Notes: generated from the letters alone by a model not told the origin. Shown: positions 21,634-34,310, numbered from the stretch's first letter. The stretch is 64,000 bases of DNA from Mallotus nudiflorus (GCA_947683625.1 CANTUR010000125.1:4402001-4466000); one strand, 5' to 3'. Numbers and translations are program-made.

Positions 21634-21900
21634 ATTCTTGAAAATTATGAACATTTCAAAAGATTCAGATTTGTACTTTATTAAATAAACATTGCCATAT
21701 CTATTAAAATCATCTGTGAAGGTAATGAAGTATTGATAAACTCCTATAGTAATAGGACTTAATGGACAACACACATCAGAATGTATAAGGCCCAATAAAT
21801 CATTACCCCTTTCACTATGTCCAGTAAAAAGTGTCTTAGTCATTGTTCCTAATAAACATGAATCACAAGTTTCACATGATTCAAAATCAAATGACTTCAA
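21634..21900 (-). pseudogene. Copia integrase, N-terminal half
   Basis: An open 96-codon frame whose first stretch reads MKSFDFESCETCDSCLLGTM, the CxxC part of the integrase zinc-binding domain. It continues with LLGLIHSDVCCPLSPI (first catalytic Asp, in the usual HSDVCGP context) and YFITFTDDFNRYGNVYLIKY, ending FEMFIIFKNEV. The C-terminal half with the second Asp and downstream motifs is at 9562-10202 beyond the Tat-like insertion. The few final codons in the ORF beyond KNEV are LTR sequence. Confidence 0.92.
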
Positions 21901-21934
21901 AAGTCCATATTGATGGAGTTTTGAATTGTGTTTC

Positions 21935-22440
21935 TCATTTATATAGCCTAAATGAGAATGCCAAATATAGGTTGTGTTTTACATCATTAAATTTAAATTT
22001 CTTTCTATCAATGTTATAGATGAACTTTTCATTAATGTCTTCTATGTCTAAAACATAAAGATTATGATTTCGTGGAGCATATCCATAGAAAATGTTATCA
22101 TGATTAATGGAGCATTTATTATTCATAATAATAAATTCAAAACCATTTTGTCCAAACAAAAAAAAATGATATTCTTGCTCATAATAGGTGCATAATAATA
22201 GTTTTCCAAACTCATAATAAGTCCACTAGGCAAAGTTAATTCATAAGTTCTTATAGCTAATGCAACAACTCTTGCTCCATTTCCAACTTGTAGGTTAAAT
22301 TATCCTTTAGCCAATATTCTACTCCTTTTTACACCTTGCACATTAGTACAAATGTGCGATCCAGAACCGGTATCTAATATCTAAGAATCAGAAGTAGATA
22401 AATTGACTTCTATAACATGAATACCTGAAGAGGTAGCAAC
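21935..22440 (-). pseudogene. Copia protease and pre-integrase region
   Basis: The minus strand encodes LDTGSGSHICTNVQGV, the copia aspartic protease signature, with the D-T-G codons at 22366-22374. After several frame breaks a pre-integrase segment follows: GYAPRNHNLYVLDI at 22040-22085 and an H--LGY--EKH----H-YG zinc-binding pattern near 21910-21960. There are stops in several places, so it is not functional. The position between gag and integrase is as expected for copia. Confidence 0.85.
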
Positions 22441-22447
22441 ACTACCC

Positions 22448-23244
22448 TTATTCTTCTTCTAATAATCTATAAAGAGTTTCCAATTTATTTTCTAATGGCC
22501 TGCTCATTACAGGAAAAGCATACCCCTTCCTTATGTGGTTTTTCTTGGGGTGCAGGCTTAGGCTTGGCCTTGAACTTCTTGAAGCCTTAATTTTTCCTTT
22601 ACCCCTTCCCATCCTTTTCACACCTTTTCCTTTATTAACCATTAGAACATCCTTGGTAGTGTTGATGTTCTTCCCAATAGTCTTAAGCATCCCATGCAAT
22701 TTAGAAATAGTTTTGTTCATGCCAAGCATGTTATAGTTCATAGTAAAACCATTATATGTTTTTGGTAAAGACTGGAGAATAATATCAATGGCTAATTCTT
22801 GCCCGATCTTAAGATTAAGTCTGTCGAGATCTTCAAGATGTCCTTTCATCTTAAGAACATGAGAAACCATGGAGCTACCAGTAGTCAACTTACAAGAAAG
22901 CAATGCCTTTATAGTGCTAAACCTTTTAATTCCAGCTTTCTTTTAGAACATTTCCTTGAGATGGCCTATCATGGTATAAGCCTCCATTTCTCTATTAATT
23001 GATTTTATAGTTCTGATTCCATGCATCCAAGCATGAGGCAAGTGACATCAACAGAGTCATTAAGATGATTACTATAAGCATCCTTTTAAGTTATAAGAGC
23101 ATTAGTAGTTGGTTCATCTACGATAGGTTGATCAAGGGTATATTCCTTTCTTTTTTGCTTAAGAACAATTCTTAAGTTTCTGTACCAGTCAAGGAAGTTA
23201 ATCCCATTAAGCTTATCCTTTTTAAAGATTGATTGTAGTGACAT
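22448..23244 (-). pseudogene. Copia gag
   Basis: The likely start is the ATG with complement at 23242-23244: MSLQSIFKKDKLNGINFLDW then YRNLRIVLKQKRKEYTLDQP, the conserved opening of copia gag proteins. A frame break near 22930 leads to the open part from 22903: GSSMVSHVLKMKGHLEDLDR, then IDIILQSLPKTYNGFTMNYN, MNKTISKLHGMLKTIGKNI and a basic GKGVKRMGRGKGKIK stretch. A zinc knuckle remnant (CFSCNEQA) lies near 22495-22520 in another frame. This matches the UBN2-type gag of plant copia elements. It would form the particle shell. Confidence 0.88.
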
Positions 23245-25951
23245 ATTAGATGTAGTTTTTTATGTCATTATCTACAACAAATATATATACAATGTACTCA
23301 GTATTTTATTAAGTTATTTTAATGAGGCATAATTATAAATCCTATGAAAATTTATTCAAATTAATAACCCTGAAGTTAACTTATAAATTTTAGTGGGCTA
23401 AGATCCATATTTCACTATACTCTAAGTGAGCTTTGGCTCATTGCCTAAAGATATGGTTATTTAGGTAGGTAACTTTTACTAATTACATCTCATGTAACTC
23501 TTGGAAGGGTATGGGATTTGACATCATATGTGCTAGTTAAAAATCCCACATGATGCCCTAAGTCCAAAACCTTTTTAATGACCTAGTTAAGTCAAACCAT
23601 AATAAATTTTTAGAAATCACTCTTTTCCAACTTGCCTTACTCGGGTGATTTAATACACCCTATTATGGTTGACCTATATATAATAACCTAAGGCTTAACA
23701 AGAATTTCTGCATATGGGAGGCATCATGGTGAGTTAATATTTAATGTGGGCTCCCATTTATTTTACATTATTTAGATATTTTTATGTTATAGACATACAT
23801 TACATGCATAGCATCTCACACATAACATAATAATAAAGCAATAAAGTAAACATGACATAGCATGGCCGAAATCTAGATTGATCTTCATAAGCCAATATAA
23901 AGATTAATGGTCAATCCTAGGCAATAAAACTTCCTTCATTCTAAGCCTTTTACCTTGGATTTCCACTTTGAGTTTCCACTTTAGATCTCAATCCTTGGCC
24001 TCTTTTTGAGTCTCCATATTGGACCTTCATTTACATTACATTACATTACAAGTTGAAATTTATGCTATTTTATTACTACTTAATAAAATAAAATTACAAC
24101 AAATGAAAATGACTCACAGGCCATATTTAATAAATTAAAACCCATAAAAATGAATAACAAAAAAGCAATCACTTTAGTCTTAAGGATTATGCTATGCACC
24201 ATGCATATTACACTAAACATATAGAGCATAATAAATTAATTTTTATTAAAATTAATTATTATGGTGAGAATGATTTATATGGTGAATCCATTCGGCGGTC
24301 TCATTAGTCAATTAGCGGGTAAGGGTTCATTAGTATGTTCAAAACATGCAAATTTCATTCAACACTTGAACAAGAATGCACTATTGGGTTTTATGATATT
24401 TAACGTATCGGAAAACAAGAGCTTTTAACCACAAAACCATAACCCGAATCCATGTAATTTAGCTTAGATTAATTGAGAGGGTTTCTAAACAATCACTAAG
24501 ATGATATAATGGCAAGATAGTTGGAAGGAAGAGAGAGGGTTTACTCTGGTGACACCCTACCTTGAGCTTTTCATGTCTTCTCATCAGATTAAAATGCCTC
24601 TAAATGATCATGTCCTATATAGCATCCACATGAACAAGATGATCCAAAGCAAAGTACCTATATTAGAACCTTTTTTTGTCATATAACATGTTCGCTCTCT
24701 ATGTCTTTTCTTTTCATAAAGAAGTGTAGGAAGAAGAAGGAGAAAAGGTGGGTTAATCTTCAATATAAACCCTAAAGAATGAGGTGAACTTATAGCCATC
24801 CTTTTTAAGGTTTCATACATCTTTACTTACTAAAACAATTTTGGTAAGTTTAAACTTCTCTTTCTATTTTGATTCTAATTCCAAATTAGAATCATTTCCT
24901 ATTTATTTTAGATAAATCTTACCTTAAATAAATTAGGAAATAAATAAATAAATACTAATATATATATACTTATTTATTTAATCTTACATAAAGATAATTA
25001 TTAGACTTATTAACCTAAGCCTGCTTTGGGCTTATTCTAAGTGTGTGACCCTGTAGGTTCACACAACATTGGCAGTGGGCCAAAAATTCATTTTTAGCCC
25101 ATAAATCATAATTGGTCTCTAACAAGACATTATGACTACCCAAGTTGTATGAAGGTCGATAATCTGACATAACCTAATACACAGTATGTACTATAGTCCT
25201 TTTGTCACATGATATTATGATTGAACATAAGGCATGGATTATGTCATTCTTATATTGTTTAATCATATTATTTCTCAATCCTAAGTAGACTAACATTGAT
25301 AAAAATTTATCATTATAGCATGGCCATGCATTTCTCTTCAGCCTAACTCATCAAGGGGCCCAACAGATATCTTCCCAAAATAACTGAGGGACAAATTCCA
25401 TCTTAACCACTCACATTCCTCACACAACTCAATCTATATCCAATCATAACCTGTTTTACTATCTGGCTAAAGTATGGTGTAGGGATGTGTTAAAATACAA
25501 AACTTATCATACAGGAAACCATGGTGATCTCAGGTCAAAGGACTTAAATAATACTACTATAATAAGAATTACCTATGACAATAATCCATGTGGTATTCTC
25601 ATAATGGGTTGATCTAGCACACCATTTCCTTAAACACGTACCTATGAGTTTGAGTTAATATCTCATATATATAATCAGTAAAACTTAATCATCAGTCAAC
25701 CTTATGCTAATCTTTATTCAATGTTATTCCCACAACAATAATCGACTAGGGATATTTATATTAGAATTCAAGTATTACCTAAGAGTTTTACTATTAACTC
25801 ACGTACTTTATGATCTTAGTAGAATTAACTAATCAAGTATAATACTATAATTAGCCAGTAATAATAAAAGTTCCTCTTTATTATTAAAATAGAAATATGA
25901 CAATGTCAAAGAATGGCCATTACTTAATTGGCCTAGGGCATTTCACTAGCA
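23245..25951 (-). repeat. Copia 5' LTR plus leader (inner edge unresolved)
   Basis: Non-coding, AT-rich. The minus strand begins TGCTAGTGAAATGCCCTAGG at 25951, in the style of long copia LTRs, and includes a CCAATGTTGTGTGAACCTAC segment near 25060-25080. I could not find a clear initiator-Met PBS: the best trace is a very poor match near 23396-23410. The LTR/leader border is therefore open. The ORF at 24608-24820 has no recognisable features. Confidence 0.45.
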
Positions 25952-28300
25952 GTAATGCCTATGAAGTTTGCAACCTTAAAACCCTAATTGATTCCACCAA
26001 TGTGCAAAATCGATCACTAAGCCATTAAGTTGTGCTATAATTTATAAAATATGAATTATTAAAACAATAAGAGGCTTATTTCGAGCAATCTTCTCTCGAA
26101 ACATGTAGTTTATTGAGCCGATGTTCATTTCATAAAATCGGGACCTAACTTCATGAAAAAATGAAAATTGATTTTGATAAAATGGACTTAGGAAACACAT
26201 CTAAAAGGCTCATAAACCCTTGAAAGTAGTCCCGGAATAGTCCAAAATAACCCGAGGATTAGCGCTCATCTCTTAGAAGTGTGCATATAGCCAGGAACAC
26301 CCCTAGGTGTCATAAGCTAAAATTGAGGCCAAATTAGACAAAATGGACTTCATAAGCATATCTCGAAGGATCTAAAATCCTTGAAAGTAGTCCTAGAATA
26401 TCCTAAACAACCTGAGAATTAGCGTGAGTCGCTTATTAGTGTGTATGTAGCCACGAACACCCTTAAGTGTCATGCACTAAAATTAACGCCAAATTAGATA
26501 AAATGGACCTCGAAAACATGTACGAAAGGCTCCAAAACCCCTGAAAAGTAGTCCTAGAATAGTCCAAAAAAACTTGAGGATTAGGGCGCGTTGCTTAGAA
26601 GTGTGCGTGTAGTCATGAACACACTTAGGTACCACGCCCTAAAATTGAGGTTGAATTAGACAAAATGATCTTTGAAAATGCATCTGGATGGCCCAAAAAC
26701 ACTAGGAACCAACCCCAGAATAGCCTAAAAAAGCCTTAATTTATGTGTGTAGTGAACAAAAGTGTAGATGACCACGAGGTAGTGTGCATAACCATGCATG
26801 AGTGCACGTGGCCATGAACCATGCGTATTGTCATGCGCACTTCATGTGGCCACATGCTTCATCCTAGGGATACATGCATGACCACACACATAACTCCCTC
26901 TTGTTTAATTTTTTCACTATAAGTAGGTGTCTCCACACCTTATTTTAAAAGTGGGAGTAAGAGGAAACATACACACACTTAAAAAGATGTCCGCTAAAAG
27001 TTGCTGGAAACCTACTTCCAAACAAATTTAGCTCTCTCATTATGTTTTTCTTAGGTTATTAGGTCTCCTTCCCACTAAACCTAGCCTCATCTTTGTCAAA
27101 GTAGGCTTCAAAGGTATACAAACTAGCATCACTCTGCACATCATTTTGAACCTCTCAACAAGGAAAGCTTAATAATCCCTTGAAGCTAAAAATTTAAAAC
27201 TCACATAAGCTTCATCAAATATAAGGACCACACAATCATTTTAGTATGTTTATTCTATCACACTACATTTTATTTTATTATCACCAACATTTGGAAATAT
27301 TATTGTGCTTGCGTGATAAGATTGGTAATTTATATGCTTTTATGAATAATTTATGCTTTATTTTGCTCATCTCATATCATCATTTTGCATTCTCTAGTTT
27401 TGAAATGTGAAATCATATCATAAATATCAATAACATGAAAAGTTCATATTCTGGACTAGAGTCATCATGTTCCTAGTGCCATGATATGATAATGCATCCC
27501 TGATATCATCATCATACATCATCATAAGCATAATAATCACTGCAAACACCTATGGTTATGTACATTTTACTTACTCTTTTAAGTGATTGAGTGTCCATTG
27601 CTTATCTTGTTAAACAAGTGATTTACAGGTTCATTATATCTAAGCTAGATTTACTTTTCTGCAATCATTTTTCCTTTTATATGTATTTTATTAGGAAAGC
27701 GATGTAATAATTATATCTTTAAATTTATTATCTTTCATTGTCTGATGTACTGTGTGAATGCTATACAAACTATCATTACCAAAACTAGGGTGTTGTAGCA
27801 GCTATACATTGAATATCGTATAATGAGAAATAGTGAAAAAGTATATGTGATCCCCCAAACCTAGAAAACATTATTGGGGGCAATACTTTTTGAGTGACTC
27901 GATGTTATCCTTTTCTTTTCCCAGTTTTATAAAAATTGAGTGGCAACTCCATAAAATCAAAAAAAGCTTCTCATTCCTCCTAAGGCCAATCATTTTTCCA
28001 TATTCAGTAAAGTTGTCATGCCCATTAGAAATAAAACATAAAATCCCTCACGAAACTTTTTTGAGGGAGTAGTCATAAAAAAAGCTCTCTTTGATTTTAA
28101 AAGAGCAAAAATGGGTCAATCACACATTTATAAGTCCAACTAGCATTTTTGCATTCTTATATTTAGACACAACAATGTCAAGGCTCAGTGTCGAGCATCA
28201 TCATCACCATATTTTATGATTAAGGCTAGCCACCTTAGCTCACCCTTCTGCATCAAATGCAATTATGCACGCGGTCTCTCTTCCAGTAGAGGAATCATTA
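25952..28300 (+). other. LTR-like remnant with PBS-like site
   Basis: No coding signal. It contains the 161-bp tandem repeat (26179-26745), a TATA-like CACTATAAGTAGG near 26915-26927, a GGGGGCAATACTTTTTGAG segment near 27874 and TGGCAACTCCATAAAA at 27941. The last resembles the TGGYGACTCC PBS core of the two Tat elements here. I infer a decayed plus-strand LTR and leader of a third, unidentified Ty3 element. No second LTR or gag was found. The ORF at 27890-28072 is within this leader. Confidence 0.35.
26179..26745 (+). repeat. 161-bp tandem repeat, about 3.5 copies
   Basis: The anchor AAAATGGACTT/CT (or AAAATGATCTT) starts units at 26179, 26340, 26500 and 26662 (spacings 161, 160 and 162). 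Each unit carries GAAAGTAGTCC-GGAATAGTCC-like, GAGGATTAGCG-like, AAGTGTG--TGTAG-CA--AACAC and CTAAAATTGAGGCC-like blocks. The fourth unit degrades after about 80 bp. Confidence 0.9.
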
Positions 28301-28593
28301 TTTTGAGTTATTTGTCACCAAACATCTATTAAATCAGGATACATTGGATATAAATATTTAAAATAAGCATTCATAAGGGACTCTTGATACCCCACATACA
28401 TATTCCTATTATACTAAGTGTTTATTTTCCTATATAGGGGTTACTTGTAGATGAATAATGTCCAAATCAGATAGAAGAATGATTCCTAATTAAGAAGACT
28501 CTTAGATAGAAAGAAACACTCTCCAAATAGGCATAAGTCCTACATCAAAAAGAATCATATTCCTCTCAGGTTTGAGCATCACTATCTCTATAA

Positions 28594-28608
28594 ATAGCAG
28601 CCTATATC
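28594..28608 (+). promoter_or_regulatory. TATA box of an unidentified LTR or promoter
   Basis: CTATAAATAGCAGCC fits a plant TATA consensus and is followed by a pyrimidine-rich ATTCTCTC/CTCTCTC stretch like an LTR R region. No coding sequence downstream can be linked to it. Confidence 0.4.
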
Positions 28609-28758
28609 CCTCATTTTTATTCATTTATATTCTCTCATACTTATTGCCCTCCTTATCTATATCTCTCTCTCCACATTCTCTGACTTAGGCATTATGGGGT
28701 TTGTAGGGATCCTCCCCACCTCTCACCTTGCCTTTTTATTAATTCCTTGTAAGGCTTA

Positions 28759-28761
<3 letters not shown>

Positions 28762-28795
<34 letters not shown>
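28762..28795. repeat. (AT)n microsatellite
   Basis: Seventeen AT dinucleotides between the two copies of the duplicated pyrimidine-rich segment. Confidence 0.97.
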
Positions 28796-28798
<3 letters not shown>

Positions 28799-28942
28799 TT
28801 ATTGCCCTCCTTATCTATATATCTCTCTCTACATTCTTTGACTTAGGCATTGCAAGGTTTATGGGGATCCTCCCCACCTCTCACCTTTCCTTTTATTAAT
28901 TCGTTACAAGGCTTAGACTCAAAGATTCCAAAAGCAAGTTAT

Positions 28943-28944
<2 letters not shown>

Positions 28945-29000
<56 letters not shown>
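28945..29000. repeat. (AT)n microsatellite
   Basis: About 28 AT dinucleotides at the end of the second duplicated copy. Confidence 0.97.
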
Positions 29001-29002
<2 letters not shown>

Positions 29003-30232
29003 ATTAATTATGCTAAAAAATAATACAAATAAGCACATAATATAAGAATTCTCCCCGATGAAAATAAGAAGAAAGCTTAATTGGTCATCTGCACTATCTG
29101 CATCTCAAATGTACTGAAGGAGACAAATTGAAGCATAATTTAAGTATATTTTTCAAATCTTCACCTTATTGTCACCCTGATCTACCATTTGATAGATCCA
29201 ATGGAATGATCAAGGCATCAAAATTGGAAAAACTTCCTTACCAAAACACTAACATACAAAAAATTAAAAAATTCATAAAGATTTGATATTTATACTCAAA
29301 ACTACCATAATTATATATTACAAGCATAAAAAATAAAATAGATTTGGTGAGTGGCCAAAAATACTTAAGAAATACACCAAATAGAAACTTAAATAATAAT
29401 GGCAGAGGAAAGAAGAATAAGAAGAAAAAAGAACAGGAAAGAATCTAAAAATCAATTTTTTTTACTTTACATATAGATGGGAATCTTTTAGGGTAGTGGG
29501 GCCATGCTAAATTCATATTCAATTTTAGATGGAAATGTTTTGAAACATCTTGGCCATCAGATAGCCAATGATGGCCAATGATGCCCTTTTAATTAATTTA
29601 TATTATAAAATATATTTGTTATTTTTATTTTTAAATGGTTGAATTATACTTACTTTATACTATAAGCCTTTTATGATTTTTATTTTAAAATTTCAATAGA
29701 GTATATACATCAATTGAGATTTTTAAAAAAACTTTCTCAAAACTTATAGTTGTCAAATTTTTATAAAGGAAAAAATTGCTTTAATTTGAAACCATATTTA
29801 ATATTGTTGATTGATTAATATTTGAAAAATGAATGAGAGTTGTTCATCTAGAATTAATAAGATAGATTGAGTCAAAACACCAGGATTGTTGTAGATTATT
29901 AGCAATAGAAGCACAATTACAAGCATTCAAATGAAAGAAGTTGAAATTCAAAAGCTAAAAGCTCATATCACTTAACTCAACCTACATAACTTTCCAAGCC
30001 ATCCTTTGTTTCTTAAAGCCTCTTCAGCTTTAAATATACCTTTAGAATTTTAGAGATTTAGAAAACAAAAACCCTCTAAAACAACATCCCAAAACAAACC
30101 TTCTAAGACTGTTAAAAAAAGGAAAGACAGTCCAGTTTCCTCATTCAAAATTACCCAATAATCCACCCACAAAAAAGAATGCAACTTTCCTCCTCTTATA
30201 CTAAATCAATTGAAGTAGTTAAACCTTTGTAA

Positions 30233-30613
30233 ATGATAATGAATCCAATTTCTTTATTTTTGGAGAAATGTCCTATCAATACAATGGCCAACTTTAAAAT
30301 TGATTATATCATGGAAGAAAATTCAATGTCTAACTCTTTCAGAAGTGACTATACCTCCTCTGAGTCAAACTATGAAATTCCTTTTAATTTGATGGCTAAT
30401 ATTAAAACCTCAAGGACTCGAGATCCTCATGTCAAAGAAGTAAGAGTTCCCACAGAAGAAACAAGTGATTTTGAAACACAACCTCAAGCTCAACCTCAAC
30501 AGCAAGACTCACACAAGTCTACCGTTAGTGGAAGCTGCTTTACTTTGGATGATATTCCTCCTACTCAGTATAGGAATAGATTCCTAGAGTTTAGAGCTTG
30601 GATTGATAGTTAA
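30233..30613 (+). pseudogene. Pararetroviral coat-protein-region ORF (N-terminal part)
   Basis: An open 126-codon frame, acidic and Ser/Thr-rich, with a Gln-rich stretch (QPQAQPQQQ) and an ending FTLDDIPPTQYRNRFLEFRA. The last block, a predicted start of an alpha-helical domain, is followed in the same frame after a stop by a helical, coat-protein-like segment. A decayed, Lys-rich, possibly coiled-coil stretch lies upstream (29890-30130). I place it in the movement/coat-protein part of the polyprotein by position. There is no catalytic motif. Confidence 0.55.
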
Positions 30614-31365
30614 ATGCTTCTCCTTATAGCTGAACTAAGAGATGTGATTGAAACCTTTCTAGTAAAAATGGTGCAAAAATTGGCAAACTAGTTTGCCTCA
30701 CTCAACATGTATGCTAAAACACAGTTGGTAAATGCCATATTAGCTAAAGACTTTATAGGACTCTTGCATTATAAGTTTATAGGAAAGTGAGATGACGATG
30801 TTGAAGTTGTCAAGAAAGAGTTCTATTAGATGAAGTGTTATTCTTTGGAAAAGAAAGATTTGGATTGCCATTTTTAAAATTTGTCCATAAAGCTTTATCT
30901 TCTGTGTGGAACAACCAATCCAGACTTGAAGTAAGCATTTGTAGCCTCTATTCTAAAGATTTTTGCCATTAGGATGTTTTTGATTCTCTAATAATCAAAC
31001 TAGAAAGTTAGAGATGTTCCTTTAGGAGATTAGTACTAGATAATGATTCAAGCTTATACATAGTTACATGAACAAAGAAAAGTGATCAAGATGTATTTGG
31101 GTAGCAAAAAGAATCCTTTAGGGAAGTTATTATGTTATAGACCAGACCTGTAGATCAAATGCAAAGATACAGAAAAGTGTATCTGTTTGGGTAAGAAGAA
31201 GTGACATTTCTTCAAAGTAAAAAGAAAAAGAAACAAAGGGAGACTTAAGAAATGGATGTACTATAAGAAAAGAAAGTTCTATGGAAAATAGAAGATGGAT
31301 AGGTGTTACATTTATGAAAAAAAGGTCACTTTGCAAAACATTGTCCTTTGAAATAAAAAAAGGCA
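30614..31365 (+). pseudogene. Pararetroviral coat protein end with zinc knuckle
   Basis: Continuation of the same region with many stops. It ends in a basic stretch and a degenerate CCHC knuckle at 31304-31350, where the second Cys is Tyr (C-x2-Y-x4-H-x4-C). In caulimovirids this knuckle sits at the coat-protein C-terminus and binds RNA. The fragment matches that position, directly before the protease. Confidence 0.6.
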
Positions 31366-31800
31366 GAAAAGATGATTAAGCAAATCTAGAAAATTATAGC
31401 AATTCATCCTGATGATGCAGATCTTGAGTCTTTCTTTTCAAAAGAAGAAGATCCTTCACCAAAATGCATTTTTGCTATTTAACATGAATGAGATTTATAA
31501 TTTTCAAATTTTGAAGAAGAAGCATTGTAATGTCATGATCAAGTTATGATTAATGATATGAGTACCTTGACTCATGAAAGCCATCATGTTTCATTATTCA
31601 TTATCCAAATTTACCTAACCAATTACTCCAAGCCCATGAAACTCATAGCCTTGATTGATATTGGAGCTAGGACAACCATCCTTAATCCAAAAAATCTTCC
31701 AAAGAAGCGTTGGAAAAACCATTATAAATATTTTCATCCTGCTAATGGAGAAGTTTTTTAAACTACTTTAAAAACCAAACAACCTATAAAAATTCAATTA
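31366..31800 (+). pseudogene. Pararetroviral aspartic protease
   Basis: The open frame 31546-31761 includes KLIALIDIGARTTILNP. This is the protease active-site segment with the D-T/S-G triad changed to D-I-G. Upstream (31366-31545) is an acidic linker with several stops. The enzyme would have cut the viral polyprotein, but the altered triad and stops mean it is inactive. Confidence 0.7.
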
Positions 31801-32119
31801 TTTCTAGGATGTTATGTTTGGACTTATGTTCTTGGTTCACCCCTATATAGCAAGGATATAGTTGTTCGATTCGATGTCTATTGGAAAAGTAAAAATTTGA
31901 GAATGTTTCCAAATGGACTTGCCTTCTAGAAATATTTCAGATGCTTCACCACACAGCCCTCTATCCTTTTCATAGACAATACCATTGAAACCATTAACCT
32001 TTAACTCATTAATGAGTTTATAATAAAGAAATGCAGTGCATAATCTCATACTGAGTTTGTAAAGAAATGTTTATTTCCTTTATGGAAAAATCTAGGTTTC
32101 TACATTTTGTTGCCCTTTA

Positions 32120-33360
32120 AGCAAAACAAAGATGTGAATCCTACAAAAGCCACTCATATAATAATTACTCCAATAGGCCTAAAACTTGTAATTAAAGAAT
32201 GTAAATAGTTAAAAGAACAAGGTTTGATTACACCAACCAAATCAAAATGGGCATGTCAAGCCTTCTGTGTGAATAAATGATCAGAACATATTAGAAGAAA
32301 AGAGAGATTGATTATTTATTATCAACCCTTAAATTTATTTTTAAGGGATGATAAATTTCCTTTGCCGAAGATCTCTTCATTATTCACCCTCTTGGTAGGA
32401 GCTAATTTTTTTTCAAAATTTGACTTAGAGGCGAGATTCTGACAACTTGAATTAAAGAAGAAGACAAATATATAATCGGGTTCTACATTCTAAAGAATCA
32501 TTATCATTGGAATGTATTACCATTTGGTTTGAAAGTGGCCCCTTCTCTTTTTCAAAAGGCGATGATCAAAATATATGAACCTCTCTTGCACAATGCTTTG
32601 GTTTACATTGATGACATTCTTCTTTTTTCACTAAATATTGAAGCACATGAGAAATTGCTTAAATAGTTTATTGATCTTACAATTAAATATGGAGTTATAT
32701 TGTCACTACAAAGATACACATAGGGAAAGAAGAAATTGAGTTTCTGGGAATGCAGTCCAAAGAAGGAAAATATCACCCTAGTCCTCATGTTGTAGAAGAA
32801 TTGCAAAGGTTTCCTAAAGAAAACCTGTCTATCAAACAAAATAGATAATTTCTTAGGATACTTAATTATCTTAGGGATTTTATTCCTCATTTGACAAAGA
32901 AGATATCACCTTCAATGGCCTTACTAAAGAAGAGTCCTCCACTTTGGTCAGTAGTTCAAACTAAAGCCATTATTCGATTAAAAGAAGATAGAAAGAAGCT
33001 TCCAGACCTAAAAATTCCATTAGGAGGGAAGAGAATCCTTCAAACTGATGCAAGCAATCTGTTTTAGGGAGTAATTCTCTTTAAAGAATATAACTAGAAG
33101 AATCAAAGAATTTGTGCTCATGCTAGTGGAAAGTTCATAAATGGAGAATAACAATACTACTCAACCTTTAAGAAAGTTGCAATAGTCAAATATGGAATAA
33201 AGAAATTTGAATTCCATTTAGCAAGACATCATTTTAAGGTAATCATGGACTGTTCATCTTTTCCAAAGATGATCGAGTTCAAATGAAAAACACATTAAAG
33301 GAGAAGACAACCTTATCCTTGATCTCTTGAGTAGATCATCAACCTCTTGCAATAAACCCT
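32120..33360 (+). pseudogene. Pararetroviral reverse transcriptase and RNase H
   Basis: RT fingers: KFPLPKISSL and FFSKFDLEARF around 32355-32440, the latter matching the conserved FSKFDLKSGFW block. The catalytic box is YIDD at 32604-32615 in a LVYIDDILLFS context. RNase H: ILQTDASN near 33035-33058 (first catalytic Asp), then KKVAIVKYGIKKFEFHLARH near 33170-33230, the conserved E-A--ALKKF-FHL-G-like helix in caulimovirids. Multiple stops and at least three frameshifts (near 32450, 32515 and 32640) break it. The domain pair is the clearest evidence for the viral origin. Confidence 0.8.
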
Positions 33361-33384
33361 TTTAATTAAAGGTTTTACCTCTAA

Positions 33385-34310
33385 TCTATATGTTACAACC
33401 CATTACTAATTTCTTTGAAAAAGGAATTCCACCAAACATGTCCTTAAACATTTTCATAAGCTTACTTAACCAAAAAGTCAACCAATAAATTTTTTAGCTT
33501 CAATCCTATCTTATCAGAAACTATGGTCTTGATTTTTATGAAAAACTTAGCTTTCATCCAAACTATCCCTTTACCTGCATTTTCAATTTCTTATATCAAA
33601 ACCCTGAAAAAGAATTATATTGGCAACTAGAATTACTAACCCTATTTTGGTATCTCTGTCATCTTTATTGGATTGCTTTTAATTTACAGCCATTAAAGCT
33701 TACATGATATATCTGAATGCTTGAAGAAGGTTGAAGATTAAATCCTCATATTTAGACTTTCATGGAATAGTTCTAGAATTTATCAAGGTGAAAGTCATGG
33801 CTAACAAATGAAGCCTACACTCAACAGGTTTCACCAGCAATTGAATGTCATACCATTATTATCTTTTAAAGATCCTTCCTGAAGATAAGAGATGAATTTA
33901 CCGTAATCCCCTATTTTAATATCTATAGATCATATAGACACTTAATGATTCACCACCTTATATCTAATATGGATGACTTGTCACCTTGGCGAGACTTTTA
34001 AAGATTTATGTTTCAAAAGAATGGAATCATTCTAAAAGAGATATGGCCAAAGAAATCTAAAGATGCACCATGGGAAACTTATCCATCTGAGTATGGACAA
34101 AAACTTATGGCAAACAAAAGATTTTAGGAAGAGTCATATTAAGCTTAAGCCAGCTCATCAAGACTCATTGAATAATCTTTTCAAGAAGACCCATAAAGAC
34201 TTTTAGTAGGATAATCATAAGACCCCTGACTTAGAAAGTAGCTGCAGTGGAGATGAAGGCAGCCTATCACCAAGTCACGAGCCTATAGTAAAGTAGTCAT
34301 TTTTATCAAA
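33385..34310 (+). pseudogene. Decayed reading frame downstream of viral RNase H
   Basis: A trace of coding sequence in one main frame, with segments LSFHPNYPFTCIFNFLYQNP and ELYWQLELLTLFWYLCHLYW, and later WETYPSEYGQKLMANKRF. It has no motif that I recognise. By position it matches the extra ORF that some caulimovirids carry between the polyprotein and the pregenomic promoter. It is equally possible that it is the C-terminus of the polyprotein. Confidence 0.4.

Larger units (their letters stand above)
21629..25951 (-). mobile_element. Ty1/copia element, 5' part (right half)
   Basis: Continuation of the copia element whose 3' part is at 8150-10202. Reading down from 25951 on the minus strand there is an LTR and leader region, then gag (from 23244), protease (near 22370), and the pre-integrase and first part of integrase, which ends at 21634 where the Tat-like element inserted. 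The right LTR edge is set at 25951 by a terminal CA (minus-strand start TGCTAGTGAAATGCCC). This is the usual style for these LTRs but is not confirmed by a second copy. Confidence 0.82.
28301..29880 (+). other. Gene-free repeat region with promoter-like segment
   Basis: Contains CTATAAATAGCAGCC at 28594-28608 (strong TATA context, possibly a solo LTR promoter). A direct duplication follows it: 28639-28770 matches 28800-28920, sharing ATTGCCCTCCTTATCTATAT and GGGATCCTCCCCACCTCTCA. Each copy is followed by an (AT)n run. The rest (29000-29880) is AT-rich and I see nothing assignable in it. Confidence 0.6.
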
